Below, one piece after another: positions 60,955 through 64,000 of a stretch of DNA of 64,000 nucleotides. The stretch spans positions 1 through 64,000 of the forward strand of contig CAKZPN010000057.1 in NCBI GenBank assembly GCA_937139335.1. The letters run 5' to 3'. The stretch comes from an uncultured Roseicyclus sp. (GTDB lineage: Bacteria; Pseudomonadota; Alphaproteobacteria; Rhodobacterales; Rhodobacteraceae). A program made the translations under genes and the position numbers. Numbering within the stretch: position 1 is the first letter of the stretch; each line of letters starts with the position of its first letter. The notes under the pieces were generated by a model, which did no database searches, was not told where the DNA came from, and was given only the letters and a program-made list of their open reading frames with translations.

Positions 60955-62226
60955 TCAGCCGATTTCAACATTTTCCGCCTCCCCACCTTCGTTGACCGCC
61001 CAGGTCTGGATGCCGTTGTTGTGATAGATCGAGTTCTCGCCCCGCACGGCGCGGAGCTGGTCCTTGGTCGGCTGGACATAGCCGGTGCTGTCATGCGCCC
61101 GGCTTTGCAGAAGCAATGGGCCGCCGTCCCAGTCGAACTCGTGGTAGAACCGGTGCATCGACTTGTCGAAGCTCGGCCCGGACATGCGCGCCTGATGCCA
61201 GGTGATGCCGCCGTCGATGGTGACGTCGACGCGCGGGATGGTGCCACGGCCGGACCACGCAACGCCCGACAGAACCGTCGGACCGGGGCCATGGGTGATC
61301 GGCGCCTGCGGGCTGGGGTTGGTGATGACCGATTTCGCGTCCATCTCCCAGGTGAAGCGCCGCGCCTCGCCGTGTTCCAGCAGGTCGGTGTATTTCGACG
61401 TTTCCTCGCGGTGATGCCAGGGCTGGTCGCCGACCTCGATCCGGCGCAGCCACTTCACCCACATGTTGCCTTCCCAGCCGGGCACGACGAGCCGGATCGG
61501 GTAGCCCTGTTCGGGGCGCAGCCGCTCGCCATTCATGGCGAAGGCGACGAGGCAGTCGTCCATCGCCTTTTCCAGCGGCACCGAACGCGTCATCGCCGCC
61601 GCATCGGCACCCTCGGGCAGGATCCAGGCCGCGTCGCCGTGCAGCCCCGCCTCCTGCAGCAGCAGGCGCAGCGGCACGCCGGTGTAGACGACGTTGTGGA
61701 TCATGCCATGGGTGAACTGCACGCCGTTCAACTGTGCACCGCGCCATTCCATGCCGGAATTGGCCGCGCATTCGAGGAAATAGGTCCGGTTCTCGCGCGG
61801 GAAGCGCAGGATGTCCTCCATCGTGAAGACCAGCGGCGTGTCGACCAGCCCGTTGATCATCAGCCGGTGCTGGCCGGGGTCGATCTCGGCCACGCCGGAA
61901 TGGTGGCGCTCGAAGCAGAGGCCGTTGGGGGTGATGATCCCCTCCAGCTCGTGCAGCGGCGTGAAGTTGATGGAACTGACCGCGTCGGCGGTCAGCCATT
62001 CGACGTTGCGCCGGATCACATGCGCCTCGAACTGCGAGGGCACGCCATAGGGCGCGGCGTCGACGCCGGCGCCGAGATATTGCTGCCAGGGCTGCATCTC
62101 GGTGATCGCTGGGTCGGGCATGGCCTGCGCATGGACCAGCTTGCCGGTCGCGGCCGCGCCGGTGGCGACGGCGGCCCCGGCCAGGAACTGCCGGCGCGAC
62201 GGGGTGAAGTTCGGGGTGTCGGTCAT
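60955..62226 (-). CDS. soxC: sulfane dehydrogenase molybdoprotein SoxC
   Basis: A 423-residue molybdenum enzyme of the sulfite-oxidase family, exported by Tat (SRRQFLAG, residues 10-17). The Mo-ligand Cys is C153 in ECAANSG. With SoxD it oxidises the sulfane sulfur bound to SoxY, allowing all eight electrons of thiosulfate to be used. Its presence means no obligate sulfur-globule formation is expected. Confidence 0.95.
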   Translation of the reverse strand: MTDTPNFTPSRRQFLAGAAVATGAAATGKLVHAQAMPDPAITEMQPWQQYLGAGVDAAPYGVPSQFEAHVIRRNVEWLTADAVSSINFTPLHELEGIITPNGLCFERHHSGVAEIDPGQHRLMINGLVDTPLVFTMEDILRFPRENRTYFLECAANSGMEWRGAQLNGVQFTHGMIHNVVYTGVPLRLLLQEAGLHGDAAWILPEGADAAAMTRSVPLEKAMDDCLVAFAMNGERLRPEQGYPIRLVVPGWEGNMWVKWLRRIEVGDQPWHHREETSKYTDLLEHGEARRFTWEMDAKSVITNPSPQAPITHGPGPTVLSGVAWSGRGTIPRVDVTIDGGITWHQARMSGPSFDKSMHRFYHEFDWDGGPLLLQSRAHDSTGYVQPTKDQLRAVRGENSIYHNNGIQTWAVNEGGEAENVEIG

Positions 62227-62246
62227 GGTCGATACCTCTTTGCTGC

Positions 62247-63944
62247 TCAGCCCGCGGCCACGTCGACGGTGGCGTTCGGGTCGACGGTGACGGTGCCCTG
62301 CTCGCGGATGTGGTCTTCCACCACCTCCCAGATCGGCGGCCCCTCGGTGCCTTCGTTCACGCTGGCCCAGCCCGCGACGACGTAGTTGGTCGCGGGGTCG
62401 ATCGGCTCGCCGGTGGCCAGCAGCGTCATGTTGGAGATGCGGTTGCCGCTTTCGGCGGCGGGGTCGATCCGGTAGCCCATGCCGCCGATCCGCACCATGT
62501 CGCCGCCTTGCTGGTAATAAGCGTCGGGGTTGAAGATGTTGGCGGCCACATCCTCGAAGATGGTCTTCAGCATCTCGCCCGACATCTCGGTGCGGTAGGC
62601 GTTGGGGTAGGTCATCGCGGTGACGTTGTAGATGTCCTCGCGCGTGATCTCCTGCCCCGGCAGGATCGCCGCGCCCCAGCGGAAACCGGGGGACAGCGCG
62701 ATCTGCGCGTCGCGCTGCGAGATCAGCGCGTTGCAGATGACGTCGTCCCAGGTGCCGTTGAAATTGCCGCGCCGGTAGAGAAGCGATCCCGAGGTGCCGA
62801 TGACCTCGGACATCTCGGCCTCGAAGGGGGCGCGGGTGGCGGCGACGGCGGCGGCCATCTCGGCATCGGGCGTGATCACGTCGGAGAAGATCGGGATCAG
62901 GCGGTGGGTCAGACCGCGCAGCGCACCGTCCTGCATGTCGAGGTCGACTCGGCTGACGAACTTGCCGTGGCTGCCCGACGCGATCAGGAAGGTGTTGCCG
63001 ACCTGCAGCGGCTCGGGCAGCGCGTCATGGGTGTGCCCGGTCAGGATCACGTCGATGCCGGGGATGTCGCGGGCGAACTGGCGGTCCACGTCGAAGCCGT
63101 TGTGCGACAGCAGCACCACCACCTCGGCACCGGCCGCGCGGACCTCCTCCACCACCTCGGCGATGCGCTCGCGGCGCAGGCCGAAGCTGAGTTCCGGGAA
63201 CATCCAGCCGGGGTTGGCGATGGGCATGTAGGGAAACGCCTGTCCGATCACGGCGATGCTGGTGCCGCCGCGCTCGAACATGCGGTAATCGTCGAACACC
63301 GGCTCGTCCCATTCGGCGTCGAAGATGTTGGCGCCGAGGAAGGCGGGGTTCAGCCCGCCGCCCTCCACGATCTCGCGCACGCGGTCGGAACCGAGGGTGA
63401 ATTCCCAGTGCGAGGTCATCGCGTCCGACCCCAGCAGGTTGAACAGGTCGACCATGTCCTGCCCACGCGTGCGGAGCGAGGGCAGCGAGCCCTGCCAGGT
63501 GTCGCCGCCGTCGAGGACCAGCGCGTCGGGACGCTCGGCCTTGATCGCCTTGACCACGGTGGCGATGCGGTCGAGCCCGCCCATCTTGCCGTATGTCCGC
63601 GCGAGCGCGGTGAAATCGTCGTAGGTGAGCGCGTAGTCGAGCGCGCTGCCCTGCTCGATCCCGTACATCGCGCGGAACTCGGCCCCCACCAGGTGCGGCG
63701 GCTGCCCTTCTGCCAAACCGACACCGAGGTTGAATTCCGGCTCACGGAAATAGATCGGCTGGGTCTGGGCGTGGATGTCGGTGACGTGGATCAGCGTCAC
63801 GTTGCCGGGGCCGCCGGTGCCGATCAGGTCTTCCTGCGACAGCACCTGCTGCGCGGAGAGCCGCGACCAGTTGCCGAAGCCGGAGGCGCCGTAGAGGGCC
63901 GAGGTGGCCATGGCGGCCTGAACGAAGTGGCGACGCGAGATCAT
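62247..63944 (-). CDS. soxB: S-sulfosulfanyl hydrolase SoxB
   Basis: A 565-residue di-manganese hydrolase of the 5'-nucleotidase type that releases sulfate from the SoxY carrier. The Tat signal ISRRHFVQAA is at the start. Metal sites: DIHAQ (56-60), GDTWQG (147-152), SHWEF, LSHNGFD and GHTHD (about 305). ATG 63944 has GAGG 8 bases upstream. It is the first sox gene here. soxA, X, Y and Z are not in the window. Confidence 0.95.
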   Translation of the reverse strand: MISRRHFVQAAMATSALYGASGFGNWSRLSAQQVLSQEDLIGTGGPGNVTLIHVTDIHAQTQPIYFREPEFNLGVGLAEGQPPHLVGAEFRAMYGIEQGSALDYALTYDDFTALARTYGKMGGLDRIATVVKAIKAERPDALVLDGGDTWQGSLPSLRTRGQDMVDLFNLLGSDAMTSHWEFTLGSDRVREIVEGGGLNPAFLGANIFDAEWDEPVFDDYRMFERGGTSIAVIGQAFPYMPIANPGWMFPELSFGLRRERIAEVVEEVRAAGAEVVVLLSHNGFDVDRQFARDIPGIDVILTGHTHDALPEPLQVGNTFLIASGSHGKFVSRVDLDMQDGALRGLTHRLIPIFSDVITPDAEMAAAVAATRAPFEAEMSEVIGTSGSLLYRRGNFNGTWDDVICNALISQRDAQIALSPGFRWGAAILPGQEITREDIYNVTAMTYPNAYRTEMSGEMLKTIFEDVAANIFNPDAYYQQGGDMVRIGGMGYRIDPAAESGNRISNMTLLATGEPIDPATNYVVAGWASVNEGTEGPPIWEVVEDHIREQGTVTVDPNATVDVAAG

Positions 63945-63962
63945 GGGGGGAACCTCAGATGT

Positions 63963-63980
63963 TATTCAAATTTTTGAATA
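63963..63980. promoter_or_regulatory. ATTC-N8-GAAT dyad before soxB
   Basis: TATTCAAA-TT-TTTGAATA is an 18-base inverted repeat, 18 bases before the soxB ATG. It contains ATTC-N8-GAAT, the plan reported for the persulfide sensor SqrR of Rhodobacter (recalled from the literature). SoxR/BigR-type ArsR repressors could use it. Confidence 0.6.
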
Positions 63981-64000
63981 TTTCAGGGCAAGGCCGGCCC

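Noticed and set aside
1-64000. tRNA, rRNA, CRISPR, transposase, integrase or phage genes
   Set aside because: None seen in any gap or frame. Gaps are short and no clover-leaf, regularly spaced array, or inverted-repeat-bounded transposase was found.

Overview
The window is a very GC-rich, tightly packed chromosomal segment. Its gene content and codon use fit an alphaproteobacterium of the Rhodobacteraceae/Roseobacter type: a fused MrpA-MrpB antiporter subunit, a sox cluster in the order B-C-D-E-F, an ScfR-type regulator beside mcl1/mtkAB, and LacI/Gfo-Idh-MocA sugar loci. It is almost all protein-coding. I saw no tRNA, rRNA, CRISPR array, insertion sequence or phage gene.

Layout. 1-276: leader of the mrp operon with a compact predicted RNA fold and a possible start-codon switch. 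277-6216 (+): mrpA(B)CDEFG multisubunit Na+/H+ antiporter. 6482-7760 (+): cold-shock protein and a membrane fatty acid desaturase. 7757-15240 (-): one long operon reading leftwards: ribose/inositol-type ABC importer, a PhyH-like dioxygenase, canonical iolB, then 5-oxoprolinase pxpBCA. 15417-25287: LacI regulator and the inositol catabolic genes (iolE and two Gfo/Idh/MocA oxidoreductases on -, iolD-iolC-iolB-iolJ-iolG on +), tied to the transporter operon by a shared 16-20 bp palindrome at two divergent promoters. 25675-29386 (+): TRAP transporter and a MarR regulator. 29383-32107 (-): hppD-fahA-Rieske protein (tyrosine/homogentisate pathway). 32237-39556: ScfR regulator divergent from an operon of an aminotransferase remnant, mcl1, mtkA, mtkB, a mesaconyl-C4-CoA hydratase-like and a mesaconyl-CoA transferase-like gene. 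39553-41582 (-): kynU, kynA. 41647-45561 (-): Mn/Zn-type ABC importer. 45695-54566 (-): sugar ABC importer with three successive Gfo/Idh/MocA oxidoreductases and mannonate dehydratase, divergent from a GntR regulator and an SDR at 54675-56211. 56199-63944 (-): YeeE-type permease, DUF302 protein and soxF-E-D-C-B.

How it works together. The region is a run of catabolic islands for plant- and algae-derived compounds (inositols, a uronate or glycoside, aromatic amino acids), plus thiosulfate oxidation and cation and metal homeostasis. The most interesting block is 33808-39556. It puts malate-CoA ligase and malyl-CoA lyase in one operon with the two signature enzymes of the glyoxylate-assimilating half of the 3-hydroxypropionate bi-cycle. 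With a mesaconyl-CoA hydratase (Mch) from elsewhere, this could convert malate plus propionyl-CoA into two acetyl-CoA and pyruvate without losing carbon. The second highlight is the mrp leader. A nested RNA fold there is followed by a sequence that can pair either with a nearby decoy or with an identical copy covering the GTG start codon, as a riboswitch would.
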